Of a DNA stretch of 64,000 nt, positions 26,906 to 36,500 are shown piece after piece (within the stretch, counting starts at the first letter, position 1; each line of letters begins with the position of its first letter). The notes below the pieces were generated by a model. It saw nothing but the letters and a program-made list of their open reading frames with translations, ran no database searches and had not been told where the DNA came from. This DNA comes from Bacteroidia bacterium (GTDB taxonomy: Bacteria > Bacteroidota > Bacteroidia > J057). Location of the stretch: the NCBI GenBank assembly GCA_033391075.1, contig JAWPMV010000001.1:6138001-6202000 (forward strand), given 5' to 3'. A program made the translations under genes and the position numbers.

Positions 26906-27385
26906 ATGAATAAACTACTTGCATTCATTTTTACTTGCCTGTTATTATGTAGTAATTTCTCTAAGCTTCATGCCCAGAATGAGGAATTTTCAAATTCTGT
27001 CGCTTATGCTGAAGTAGGAGTCGTTGGCTTGTTTGGTTTCCTCGCAGGATTGAACCTCAGTTATGAGCATAGACTATATTCAAACACAGACAACAATCTC
27101 CATATCTATGGTCGAGGAGGAGTTGCGGCATCCGGAGTACTCTTTGGTTCTGGCGGTTTTGGAGGTCTGCTTGGAGGAAGTTTGCTAACCGGAAGTGGCA
27201 ATCATCATTTTGAAGCTGATCTGGGAGTCATTGTAGGGAAAAATGATGGATCAGGCGGCAATGATGTTTTTGCCCAGGCAATAGGAGAGATAGGGTATCG
27301 TTTTCAAAAACCCGGAGGAGGCTTCCTCTTTAAAATAAAAGCCGGCATCACAGGAATAGGGGGTGCATTAGGCTATGCATTTTAA
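26906..27385 (+). CDS. Small secreted beta-barrel-like protein
   Basis: ATG 26906 gives a signal peptide (MNKLLAFIFTCLLLCSNFSK, cleavage after LHAQ) and a mature protein of about 137 aa. The mature part is rich in Gly and in alternating hydrophobic residues (VGVVGLFGFLAGLNLSYEHRL, GFLFKIKAGITGIGGALGYAF) and ends in Phe, as outer-membrane barrels do. No family is assigned. It lies 32 bases after the sulfatase gene and may be co-transcribed with it. Confidence 0.65.
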   Translation: MNKLLAFIFTCLLLCSNFSKLHAQNEEFSNSVAYAEVGVVGLFGFLAGLNLSYEHRLYSNTDNNLHIYGRGGVAASGVLFGSGGFGGLLGGSLLTGSGNHHFEADLGVIVGKNDGSGGNDVFAQAIGEIGYRFQKPGGGFLFKIKAGITGIGGALGYAF

Positions 27386-27404
27386 TCAAAAACACAGAAA
27401 AATT

Positions 27405-27602
27405 ATGAACAATAGTAATAGCAAATACCTCGTAAGAAATCTCTTCATCATAATTGCCCTTATTATTCCAATTCTAGGGATTTACATGGCAGTATCAGCT
27501 TATGCTGCTCGCCATTATGCAGACGCAGGGATAATTCTGGCGGCTGTTTCGATACCCGTTAGCGTTGCTTTATACAGAATAATGGCCCAGGCGGGTTCCT
27601 AA
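27405..27602 (+). CDS. Small two-helix membrane protein
   Basis: The frame from ATG 27405 (MNNSNSKYLVRNLF) encodes 65 aa with two hydrophobic segments, IIIALIIPILGIYMAVSAYA and AGIILAAVSIPVSVALY. An earlier in-frame ATG at 27375 would overlap the preceding gene. Function is unknown. The close packing between two genes and the clear membrane pattern support a real gene. Confidence 0.55.
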   Translation: MNNSNSKYLVRNLFIIIALIIPILGIYMAVSAYAARHYADAGIILAAVSIPVSVALYRIMAQAGS

Positions 27603-28180
27603 ACCTGCGCCCGGTCGATCCATTTCTCTACATCCGGAGGCTGGTAAGCATCCATCAGCCGAAGCAATTCAATGGGATTTTCGTGGCTGATGATCATGTC
27701 GCGGTTTTTCTGATGGAGAAAGCGTTTCTCTACCATTTCGTCAAAGAAATTCAGGAGGGAATCAAAATATCCGTTTACATTTAGTACACCAACCGGACAG
27801 TTATGCAAACCTAATTGAGCCCAGGTCAGGATTTCGCACATCTCATCCATGGTTCCCATTCCTCCGGGCATAGAAATAAAGCCATCTGAACGATCCGCCA
27901 TGATCTGCTTGCGTTCGTGCATAGTATCCGTTTTGATCAATTCGCTGACACCTGTATGTCCGACTTCTTTCGCCATCAGAAAATGAGGGATCACTCCTAT
28001 GACATGTCCGTTTTTCTCCAGACAGGCATCTGCAATTACTCCCATCAGGCCTACATTGCCCGCACCATAAACGAGGCTGATCTCTTTTTCTGCTAGGATC
28101 TTTCCTAGTTCCTGAGCAGCAGTAATAAAAACAGGTTCGGATCCTACATTGGAACCGCAAAAGACACAAACTGATTTCAT
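27599..28180 (-). CDS. LOG family protein (TIGR00730 Rossmann fold)
   Basis: ATG 28180 (MKSVCVFCGSNVGSEPVFI) gives 193 aa of normal length; the longer frame adds an unconserved leader. The family's nucleotide-binding motif PGGMGTMDEMCEILTWAQLG is present, as is the YGAGNVGLMG loop. LOG proteins release cytokinin-type bases from their riboside monophosphates, or act as AMP/nucleotide nucleosidases in bacteria. The convergent small membrane gene overlaps its 3' end by 4 bases. Confidence 0.92.
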   Translation of the reverse strand: MKSVCVFCGSNVGSEPVFITAAQELGKILAEKEISLVYGAGNVGLMGVIADACLEKNGHVIGVIPHFLMAKEVGHTGVSELIKTDTMHERKQIMADRSDGFISMPGGMGTMDEMCEILTWAQLGLHNCPVGVLNVNGYFDSLLNFFDEMVEKRFLHQKNRDMIISHENPIELLRLMDAYQPPDVEKWIDRAQV

Positions 28181-28250
28181 AGCCAAAATTTTGATTGAGC
28201 TCAAAATTAGGCAGCTGTGGGAAAAAGACAAGGGAAGAGGAAAATTTTGT

Positions 28251-29480
28251 CTATATCTCTTTTTTAAGCTTGAAGCGAATCTTCATGGTTTTATCCCCAC
28301 GCTTGATTTTGAGGTGAATATATCGACCTGCTCTGCGGGTCAGCGTGGCATAAACAGAATTGATGTCATACTTGATCAGAGGAAAGCCATTCATGGCAAT
28401 CAATTTATCATTGATCTTTAGGCCTGCTTTAGCAGCGGGGGAATTGGGGCGAACGTAATTGATGATAAAGTTGTCAAAATTGTCGCCATGACTGATAATC
28501 TCCAGCCCTGATACATTGTAATCAAAGGGAGCTTTATAATCCTTATTTTTCTTCAAATAAAGTTTTCTGTCTTTATAATTAAAGATCACTGTGAATCGGG
28601 AAAGGATCTCCGAACCTAAATTGCCATACCAGGGGATGTTTTCCGGGAGCATAATCAAAGAGGCTGAGTCGGGATAGCCCGTAATGACCGATGAAAACTC
28701 AAATTCGCCTAATTGCAGACCATTGGCTCTTGCCAATTTCCCATATACATCACCATTTAACCCTCTGCCCAAAAAAGCATCTATAGAAGAAGAAGGAACC
28801 GGCAATTCACCATTGAAGAGGGTAATCGCATTGCTGGCTCCTGTATCCAGCAGCCAGCGTCTTTCAAATTTCTGGCCGCGATAATCCGTCAATGTTGCCC
28901 GTACATAAGGTTTACTTCGGATGATCTCTATCGGAATTTCAGTGAATTTTTTTCTGGGCTTGAACTTGAAGGGATCATAGAGTCTGATGTATTTTTCCTT
29001 ATAGTTGATTTCAACAGCAAATTGCCCAAAGATCTGGTAGCCCAGAATTCCATAAACGGGTTTGCCAAACATACCGGAATAAGAGATCAAACCTTTAGGG
29101 AGAATGAGCATTTGCAGTCCTACCCCTTTAATTCCATTGGGCAAGGCGATCTGAACATTCGGGGCGACTTTGGCATCTATTTCTTCACCACCTCCTAATC
29201 CTCTTACTTTGATATTTCGCAAAGAATCCAGGGATAAAAACTCTTGCAAAAAAGGTTCGGTAAGAATGGTGCGTTTGGCACCTGTGTCCAAAATGAAATT
29301 CATTTCGAATGATCCGTTGATCCTTATGGGAAGCAAGACGACATTATGCTGAATTTCCACAGGAATTTTTACCGAACGGACTCCTTTTGGCAAGACAAAT
29401 CCGTTAACCTTGGAAAAGGCTGTATTTTGTAAAAAAAGCCCCAGGAATAATAATATTAGCACGTATATCCGGGTTATCAT
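28251..29480 (-). CDS. Secreted single-chain retropepsin-like aspartyl protease with PDZ domain
   Basis: ATG 29480 (MITRIYVLILLFLGLFLQNT) begins a signal peptide; the longer frame upstream is untranslated. The mature protein has two aspartyl-protease lobes, each with a hydrophobic-hydrophobic-DTGA motif: FILDTGAKRTIL (Asp65) and WLLDTGASNAITL (Asp212). A PDZ-like domain follows at about 325-405 (VRPNSPAAKAGLKINDKLIA). Two DTGA lobes in one chain can form a complete intramolecular active site. Location is periplasmic or surface; substrates are unknown. Confidence 0.85.
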   Translation of the reverse strand: MITRIYVLILLFLGLFLQNTAFSKVNGFVLPKGVRSVKIPVEIQHNVVLLPIRINGSFEMNFILDTGAKRTILTEPFLQEFLSLDSLRNIKVRGLGGGEEIDAKVAPNVQIALPNGIKGVGLQMLILPKGLISYSGMFGKPVYGILGYQIFGQFAVEINYKEKYIRLYDPFKFKPRKKFTEIPIEIIRSKPYVRATLTDYRGQKFERRWLLDTGASNAITLFNGELPVPSSSIDAFLGRGLNGDVYGKLARANGLQLGEFEFSSVITGYPDSASLIMLPENIPWYGNLGSEILSRFTVIFNYKDRKLYLKKNKDYKAPFDYNVSGLEIISHGDNFDNFIINYVRPNSPAAKAGLKINDKLIAMNGFPLIKYDINSVYATLTRRAGRYIHLKIKRGDKTMKIRFKLKKEI

Positions 29481-29621
29481 AAAACTAGGTTTTAGTTCGG
29501 ATAGTAGTAATAGCTGGGAATCCTTAAATTTGAATGCATTTATCAAAATATACGCCTTTCCATTTTTATTTTCAATAGAAAGGTTGCTTTTTAAGCAAGA
29601 GACACTCACAATCTGATCCCT

Positions 29622-30671
29622 ATGATACGTCATTTTTTTAGCTGTATTTTAGCGCTTTTACTCTGTACTCAGCTTTTCGCCCAAAAGAAATTATTCAGAT
29701 CTGACGAGCTCCTGGAAGTAAAATTGAGTTTTGACTATGACGCTCTTCAAAAAGATCGTGGATATAAGCCCTCTTACCACGATGCAAGCCTTTCTTATAT
29801 AAACGATGGAGATGCGGAAGAGATGCCTGTGCGCATTCGGGTACGTGGAGCTTATCGAAGAGATCCCGAAACTTGTAATTTCCCTCCTATTCATATGAAG
29901 TTTGACAAGGATGAGATTCCCAAGGGGAGTATTTTTAAAGGGCAGAAAAAAATGAAAATCGTTACGCACTGCCGATTGGAAAAAGAGATTCTCAAGGAAT
30001 ACTATGTGTACAAGATGTACAATATGTTTACGGAACTCAGTTTCAATGTCCGTCTCCTGAAAATCACCTATATTGACAGCAAAGGAACACGTCCGGATGA
30101 AACGAAATATGCTTTTTTCATCGAGTCCACCAAGCATATGGCTGAGCGCAACGGAGGAAAAGAACTTAACGAAATGATTCCTCTCCTTCCAGAAGATGTA
30201 GAGCGCGAGCAAATGACCCTTACCACAGTATTCAATTATATGGTGGCTAATAAAGATTTCCGGGTAAATAAATCTACTCGTAAAAACCTGAAAATAATCA
30301 CGAATAAGGAGCTTGGAGGAAAACCTATACCAATCCCCTATGATTATGATTGGTCTGGAATCGTAAATGCCTCTTACCTGAACCGGGAAAGTAAATTTAG
30401 TAAAGCCCTTTCCCCCATGGCTTATTACTTAAAACAGAGAGAAGTTTTCAATCCCAATAAGATATGCAGGAGTGCAGAAGAATATAAAGCTGTAATTGCC
30501 AAATTTCAGGAATTGCAGCCGGCCATATTTGAGATGTATAAAAATTCTCCCTATCTGGATAAAACCAGTATAAAAGAAATCCTGAAAGCCTATAAGAACT
30601 TTTATAAGTTTATCAAGAGTTCTAAAAATATAGAATCGACTTTTGTGGGCAGTTGCCCCAATGAGGCCTAG
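29622..30671 (+). CDS. Secreted CotH-kinase-like protein (tentative)
   Basis: The product of 349 aa has a signal peptide (ALLLCTQLFAQ). The pattern of IRVRGAYRR, LKEYYVYKMYN, FNYMVANKDFRVN and PIPYDYDWSGIVN recalls the atypical CotH protein kinase fold, in which an N-terminal RG motif, a conserved helix before a D-x-N segment, and a late acidic metal-binding motif are arranged in this order. The match is by eye and the family could be different. It is divergent from the retropepsin-PDZ gene and converges on the histone-deacetylase gene (4-base overlap). Confidence 0.6.
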   Translation: MIRHFFSCILALLLCTQLFAQKKLFRSDELLEVKLSFDYDALQKDRGYKPSYHDASLSYINDGDAEEMPVRIRVRGAYRRDPETCNFPPIHMKFDKDEIPKGSIFKGQKKMKIVTHCRLEKEILKEYYVYKMYNMFTELSFNVRLLKITYIDSKGTRPDETKYAFFIESTKHMAERNGGKELNEMIPLLPEDVEREQMTLTTVFNYMVANKDFRVNKSTRKNLKIITNKELGGKPIPIPYDYDWSGIVNASYLNRESKFSKALSPMAYYLKQREVFNPNKICRSAEEYKAVIAKFQELQPAIFEMYKNSPYLDKTSIKEILKAYKNFYKFIKSSKNIESTFVGSCPNEA

Positions 30672-31570
30672 CTGTAGAGTTCGATTGCCTGCCGAAAGGT
30701 ATTGCAGTGCGCTTCTACCGTGTCAGCCACTCTGAGAGAATATCCTCCTCCCATACAAACTGCGAGGGGGATATTTTTTGTTTTGCAAAGCTCAAGGACT
30801 TTGCGATCTCTTTCCTTTACACCAGCTCTACTCAAGGAGAGTTTCCCCAAACGATCACTTTCCAATACATCTACCCCTGCTTGAAAATAAATAAAGTCAG
30901 GTTTTACCTCCGAAATCAGGCGCTCCAGGCTTTTATCCAGTTTCTCATGGTACTCTCTATCTCCACTCCCCGTTTGCATAGGGAGATCGAGATTTGATGC
31001 TTCTTTATGCAGAGGATAATTGTCTTTTCCATGCATACTAAAGGTAAATACACGATCCTCCTTCTGAAATATATCTGCATTGCCATTTCCCTGATGTACA
31101 TCCAGATCAATGATGAGGATCTGCCCGACCAATTGCTGCTCCAGGAGATAGGTGGCACTGATGGCAATATCATTGAGCAGGCAAAAGCCTTCTCCCCGAT
31201 CTCGATAGGCGTGATGGGTTCCTCCGGCGATGTTCATTCCGATTCCGTGTTTCAGGGCCCATTTTGCAGCTTCGAAAGTTCCATTTACACTTCGCCTTGA
31301 ACGATCCACCAAAGTAGCCGATTGAGGAAAGCCAATTTTTCGCATGGCACGGGGCTGGACTTTGAGTTCGCGTATGGAGTCCCAATATTCGGCTGTATGC
31401 AGATTGCGAATATGCGCTTCAGCGATGGGTTCACTTTCTTCCAGGACATCTTCCTCTATACTTCCTTCATAGAGTAGCTGTTCGCGGATGAGCCGATATT
31501 TATCTATAGGAAAGCGATGCCCTTCCGGCAAAGTCGGCACAAAGCGATCGGAATGAAAGATGCGTAGCAT
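30668..31570 (-). CDS. Histone deacetylase superfamily protein (AcuC/class II-like)
   Basis: The product of 300 aa has the family's metal and catalytic sites: IAGGTHHAYRDRGEGFCLLN (the His-His pair), IIDLDVHQGNG (Asp and His ligands) and FQAGVDVLESDRLG (Asp ligand), and ends with CMGGGYS. Bacterial members deacetylate acetyl-CoA synthetase-type proteins or small amides such as acetylpolyamines. The adjoining upstream gene (DUF2797) ends at the next base, so the two are translationally coupled. Confidence 0.93.
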   Translation of the reverse strand: MLRIFHSDRFVPTLPEGHRFPIDKYRLIREQLLYEGSIEEDVLEESEPIAEAHIRNLHTAEYWDSIRELKVQPRAMRKIGFPQSATLVDRSRRSVNGTFEAAKWALKHGIGMNIAGGTHHAYRDRGEGFCLLNDIAISATYLLEQQLVGQILIIDLDVHQGNGNADIFQKEDRVFTFSMHGKDNYPLHKEASNLDLPMQTGSGDREYHEKLDKSLERLISEVKPDFIYFQAGVDVLESDRLGKLSLSRAGVKERDRKVLELCKTKNIPLAVCMGGGYSLRVADTVEAHCNTFRQAIELYS

Positions 31571-32368
31571 TTAGACCTCCAGATCTATCCAGTAACCGGT
31601 ATGTTTGCGGACATTGAGTACGCGGCCCGCATCAAAAATCAGGTATTGTCCCCGGATTCCAAGCAGGGTGCCTTCGATTTCAGGCATTTTTTCGAAGGAA
31701 AGGCTTTTCACTTTCTCTGGATAAGCTTCCACGGGATAGTGAATTTCTGTTACCTCATCATTGGAACTCTGGTACTCGGCATACTCAGCTGGGAGCAAGT
31801 CCAGCAAACGCGTTTTTTCTTCCAGAATATCCAGGTCCATATTCATCTGATTCTTGAGCATGCGTTGCCAATTGGTTTTATCAGAGAGGTGATCCTTCAT
31901 AGCAACCTCTATCACACCGGCCAAATAGCGATTGGGGGTTTCGGCGAACTTAACGGCTTTCCAGGCTCCCTGATCAATCCAACGCGTAGGAACTTGCTGC
32001 TCGCGGGTTACGCCCACTTTCATCCCATTTGTCAGGGCGAGGTAGACGATATGCGGCTGCACATGATGCGCTTGTTCCCATTCGACATCCCGACCTTTGC
32101 CCAAATGTCCTTCGCATACTTCCGGACGAATGATGCAGGGAGAAGCTTCGGGTGCATTCATGAAGTGGCGGTAACAAAATCCCTGAGCAAAAGACTTTTT
32201 GGTTTTATCTCCACAAATGATGCAATTGATCCGGCCTTCGTAAGAAAACTTGAGTTCTTTGCCAATCAGTTCATTCATGGGAACTGCCTCTTCTCCCAAA
32301 TGGAGTTCATAACTTACCGGCGAATCGAGTTTCACCCGCATTTTGGAAAGGTTACCGCTGTATTTCAT
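31571..32368 (-). CDS. DUF2797 family protein
   Basis: The product of 265 aa has a probable zinc-binding segment INCIICGDKTKKSFAQGFCY then RHF, and HIVYLALTNGMKVGVTRE, which resembles the start of a GIY-YIG-like fold. These are hallmarks of DUF2797, whose role is unknown. It is immediately upstream of the histone-deacetylase-like gene with no gap, implying a shared function or at least coordinated synthesis. The antisense frame of the same length is a shadow. Confidence 0.85.
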   Translation of the reverse strand: MKYSGNLSKMRVKLDSPVSYELHLGEEAVPMNELIGKELKFSYEGRINCIICGDKTKKSFAQGFCYRHFMNAPEASPCIIRPEVCEGHLGKGRDVEWEQAHHVQPHIVYLALTNGMKVGVTREQQVPTRWIDQGAWKAVKFAETPNRYLAGVIEVAMKDHLSDKTNWQRMLKNQMNMDLDILEEKTRLLDLLPAEYAEYQSSNDEVTEIHYPVEAYPEKVKSLSFEKMPEIEGTLLGIRGQYLIFDAGRVLNVRKHTGYWIDLEV

Positions 32369-32425
32369 CTATCAATTAATTTGGGCAAAAATACATGATA
32401 AAAATGGGAAAGAATACCCGATGTT

Positions 32426-32938
32426 TTATTTCTTGAGCTTCTGCAAAATATGGGATTTACCACGGATTAGGCTTTTGAGAACTTCCATATCCGCTTCATC
32501 TTCAAAACTCTCCTTTTTCAGGTAAATGGCATTGATACGGTTGGTGAATATCAGAAACCAGTTTTTCGTTTCCTCCACCTTATAAATCAAGTCCCAGGAC
32601 TGACGGAAGTCGTATTTATCCGCTTTAGCAGAAACCCATTCATCCGAAAACTCATAAGTTACCGGCTCACGAATCGCATGACTACTTTTGAATACTGATC
32701 TGGCAGAAAAGAAGACTACCAAGGGCAAAAAGATCAGAATTCCCAGAAAAGGGTAAATAAAGGATAGGTCCGGATCATTGCCCTGCAATTCGACATAAGC
32801 CATAAAAGCAGCGAAAAGAATAAATAGGGAATAGATGATCAGGATGACAGGTCTGCGGAAGTACCTCAGAAATGAGAAACGAACAAACTCCTCCTGACTG
32901 AGGCTTTGAGAAACACTGATTTTGTCCATGAGCAGCAT
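32426..32938 (-). CDS. YcxB-like membrane protein
   Basis: The product of 170 aa has two transmembrane helices (PVILIIYSLFILFAAFMAYV and FIYPFLGILIFLPLVVFF) followed by a cytoplasmic beta-rich domain (VTYEFSDEWVSAKADKYDFR to NRINAIYLKKESF), the layout of YcxB-like proteins. The function is unknown. It lies 57 bases upstream of the DUF2797 gene on the same strand and may be in the same transcription unit. Confidence 0.75.
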   Translation of the reverse strand: MLLMDKISVSQSLSQEEFVRFSFLRYFRRPVILIIYSLFILFAAFMAYVELQGNDPDLSFIYPFLGILIFLPLVVFFSARSVFKSSHAIREPVTYEFSDEWVSAKADKYDFRQSWDLIYKVEETKNWFLIFTNRINAIYLKKESFEDEADMEVLKSLIRGKSHILQKLKK

Positions 32939-33502
32939 TGGTAGGGGAGTAAATTAAGAACAAGGAAGAAGAAATGGAAAAGTGAGAAGTCATATTCATC
33001 TCTAATCCGCCCATTCGTCAAGAGGTCGTATAGATAGGCAGCTAAAAAATACAGGCCCGACAGTCCTATTATTGCGAGCCCAAATATTGGGCGAAGCAAT
33101 CTCCTTGAATGCAAATTATCTGAGTTAAGGAGATTGCTTCGCCGGAGATTCCGGCTCGCAATGACAGGCAAAGTCTATTCTTCTCATCACGAGAATTTTT
33201 CGCAGCTCCATTACAAAGGGTAATTATTTTTGAATGTAAGTAGAAGTCGTTTTTCTCGATATTAATTGTCTGCTTATAAACAATTTCTGATTGAAACGCT
33301 TTTGAACTTTAGGAATCCTTACAGTCTGATTGTCACGCTGGTTACCCTTTGGGCAAAATCCTTAGGTGGCTTTAGGGTCTGTTAGCTTTTAAACTGTATT
33401 CATGGTAAAAGTTTTTGTAAATTAACATAAACTTAGGTGGGAAATGTGAAATCTTGCTGACACAGTAATCCTTGTATTGAGAGCAATTCCAATTTGACCT
33501 TT
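32939..33502. other. Intergenic region with an inverted-repeat element
   Basis: This 564-base gap carries the dispersed inverted repeat described at 33071-33162, and the rest is AT-rich leader for the gene at 33503. Short open frames across the repeat (for example 32866-33171 minus) are artefacts of the palindrome. Nothing else is identified. Confidence 0.45.
33071..33162. repeat. Dispersed inverted-repeat element, copy 1
   Basis: Nested arms: ATTGCGAGCC pairs with GGCTCGCAAT, and GCGAAGCAATCTCCTT pairs perfectly with AAGGAGATTGCTTCGC, around a 20-base loop; the arms are 36 bases each. A second copy with the same sequence words is at 61921-62023. No coding capacity is evident. It resembles the short palindromic intergenic elements seen in many Bacteroidota and could be a non-autonomous mobile element (MITE) or REP-like sequence. 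Confidence 0.85.
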
Positions 33503-36500
33503 ATGATCCGATCCATCCTACTCGCACTTTGCCTTAGCAGTGCTGTATATATAGCCTCCGCACAGTCTTTCAAGACTTTCCCCAATAGCTCATGGGAATC
33601 CGTTTCCTCTGAGAATTTTGATGTATTCTATACTGGAAATAATCGTTCGGGTGCAATCCTTACGGCCCGCTATGCAGAATTGGCGCGATATGAGATCGGG
33701 GTTCTTTTTGATTTCAAGCCTGAATTTCGCTATCCCCTGATTTATGGAGGAAATGAAGGAGAATTGGCTTATTCCAATTTCGAAGACATAGCCGCAAGAG
33801 AATATCCTGGTATTTTCAATCTTCCCGACCTTAAAGGTATGGTCATTCACCCCGGATCAGCTAATGGCCATTTCAAAAGAACCAAGGAACAAGTTGCGGA
33901 GCTTATCATCAATGAATTTAGTTATGGAGATCGGGTAGGAAATATTTTGCAAACTCAATTGCTCTATCATCATGCGAACTGGTATGCAGAAGGATTAGCG
34001 GAATTTGTCGCACATGGATGGACCTACTCGGATGAAACCTGGCTCAATAGCATAAGAAGTACAAAACAGAATCTGGTCCAATTGGCGCTTGAAGGTGATG
34101 AAAAAATTAACCGGGTCGTAAGAAAATCCATCTGGAGATATATCGCCCTTGATTATGGCGAGTCCAAGCTTTCAGAGATCCTTTATCTTTCCTCTATCCA
34201 ACATTCCATAGAGAGCGGAATTATTTCCGTTTTGGGCATCAACCTCAACACCCTCACTCAACGCTGGAGAGAGTACGTAAATTCCTCTGGCGATACCCAG
34301 GTCGAGGGTCGCATCTTTTTGAATCAATTAGAAGGAGCCAGAGCCGTGGAGATTCCCGGAGGGCAGAAACTTATTTCTTTTGCCTATAATGAATCGAAAT
34401 CACAGCTGGCACTTTACCTCGACAAAAAAGGGAAACATAGCCTATATCTATACGACATAGAAAACGATGAATATAAAGATTTGGGGATCAATGGCGGATA
34501 TGCAGGCATGCAACGCTATCCTGACCTCAATCTTCCAATGGCCTGGTCTAAGGATGGTTCTGAATTAGCAACCACCGTTTATAATAAAGGCGGATATCAG
34601 ATTGTCATTTATGATGCAGTCAATGAGGAAAGCAGCTTTACCCGGGTCCCAGACAATATTCAGCAAATCAGCCATATGGACTGGTCTCATGATGGGAAGA
34701 AACTGGTATTTTCAGGATTAAATGGAGGGAAGACAGATTTATTTACTCATAGAGTGGGTTCTGCTGATTTTAATCAAATCACGGATGACTTATTCGACAA
34801 TCTGGAACCTGCCTGGAGTCTGGACGATAATATGATCCTTTTCAGCTCTAACAGGCTACAGGGATTGAGTCAGGAGAAAATTAGCCCTGAGATTTATCAG
34901 GACAATTTTGACCTCTTTAGCTGGAAATATGAGAATAACAGAGGGCAAATAGATAGAATCACCAATACGCCTACGATTAGCGAACGGGCACCTGTTCCCA
35001 TAAGCAGCTTTGAGGCCATTTACAAAACGGATGAAAGTGGAATAGAAAACCTGGGGCGGATCAATATTTTTCAAAAAGCTGAAAGCCCTTTGACCGATTT
35101 GGAACAAGGCCTGGAAAAGTTTGAAGCCAGCGAAAAAACCATCAGCTTCTCTACTCCTGTGGATGGTGATGCTTTGGTTTATGTGGTGCCTTTTGCCTCC
35201 ATGAACCATAGAAGAAAACCAGAGACAACGCTATATAGGTTGGAGTACCTGAGCAAATTTCAGGATCGTTTGGAGCCTCCGAAGAAAAAAGAAGCTGAGG
35301 CCGAATTACAAGAAGAGGAATTGAGTGAAGAAGAGGCTGCAGAAGAAAAAATGCTGAATGAAGAAGAGGATGAAGTAGAAGAAGAAGATAAGCAGGTTCG
35401 CTACTATATCTTCGATGAAGAAGAAACCTACGAATCCAAAAAAGCCAATAAAAAAGATCTCACTCGTAAGAAGAGAAAGTCAAAGCTGATCCAAACAGTC
35501 TTTGGAGACGAACCCAAACCTCAGATTGGCGATATAGAAGTCACGAAAACAGGGAATAAATCTCCCTGGGCGGCTGATTATATGGGTTTAGGACTTATAT
35601 GGGATCCCCTTCCCCACAATTTTAAATATGGACTGGATTTGAGTGTCGGATACAGTGATCTCTTGAAAAATCATAAAGTGGACGTTCGAATCCGACCTTT
35701 CCTCAATTTGAAGAATGCTTTTGGGGATGTTCGCTATGAATACTTGAAAGGAAAGATCGACTTATTTGCAGAAGCTAGCTATAGAGCCCGGACCTTTAGA
35801 GAAACCAGTCCGATCAATAATGATACTTCTTTCTTCCGTTTCGATAGAGTAGGATTAAATGTAGGAGCCCGATATCCCATCAATTCTTTTGCCGCAGTTT
35901 CTCTCTTTGGGGGCGGGTATATGCTCAGTCGAAAAGACCAGCAATTGAGAAGGGCAGAAAACCTAAGTGAAGATGATATTTATGCCCACGCAGGTATTCT
36001 TTTTGAATTTGATAATGTATTGGAAGAAGAAGGTTTTGAATATCACGGCACACGGGTAAAACTGGGAGCAGACAGCTATTTCTCTCAGAATGCGGAGGAT
36101 TTTGCTTTCCATAATGTACATGCGCAAGTATCTCACTTTCAGGAAGTCTATGGAAAGATCGTATTGGCTTCGAAGGTTTCAGCTTCCTTTAACCTTCCCA
36201 ATACAGCCACACAGTTCTATTTAGGAAGTGTAGCCAACCAGTTGGCCTTGATTGAGTTTGCCAATAATAATGGTCAACCCATTCGCAATAATTCGGTCGA
36301 TACCAGTCTCCAGAACTTCAATTTTATTGATTTTGTCATGCCTATGCGAGGCTTCTATCCAAATACTCGCCAGGGCTCTCGCTATATCGTCGGTAATTTC
36401 GAAATGAGAATTCCTCTTTCACGCTTGTTGAGAAGCACCCTGAATACCAATCCCCTCTACAATCTGGAAATCATTCCTTTCCTAGATGCCGGAACGGTTT

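Noticed and set aside
31601-32398. 265-codon plus-strand frame opposite DUF2797
   Set aside because: DUF2797 motifs are on the minus strand; this is its shadow.
32866-33171. 101-codon minus-strand frame
   Set aside because: It is translated from the inverted-repeat element and overlaps the YcxB-like gene's start in another frame.
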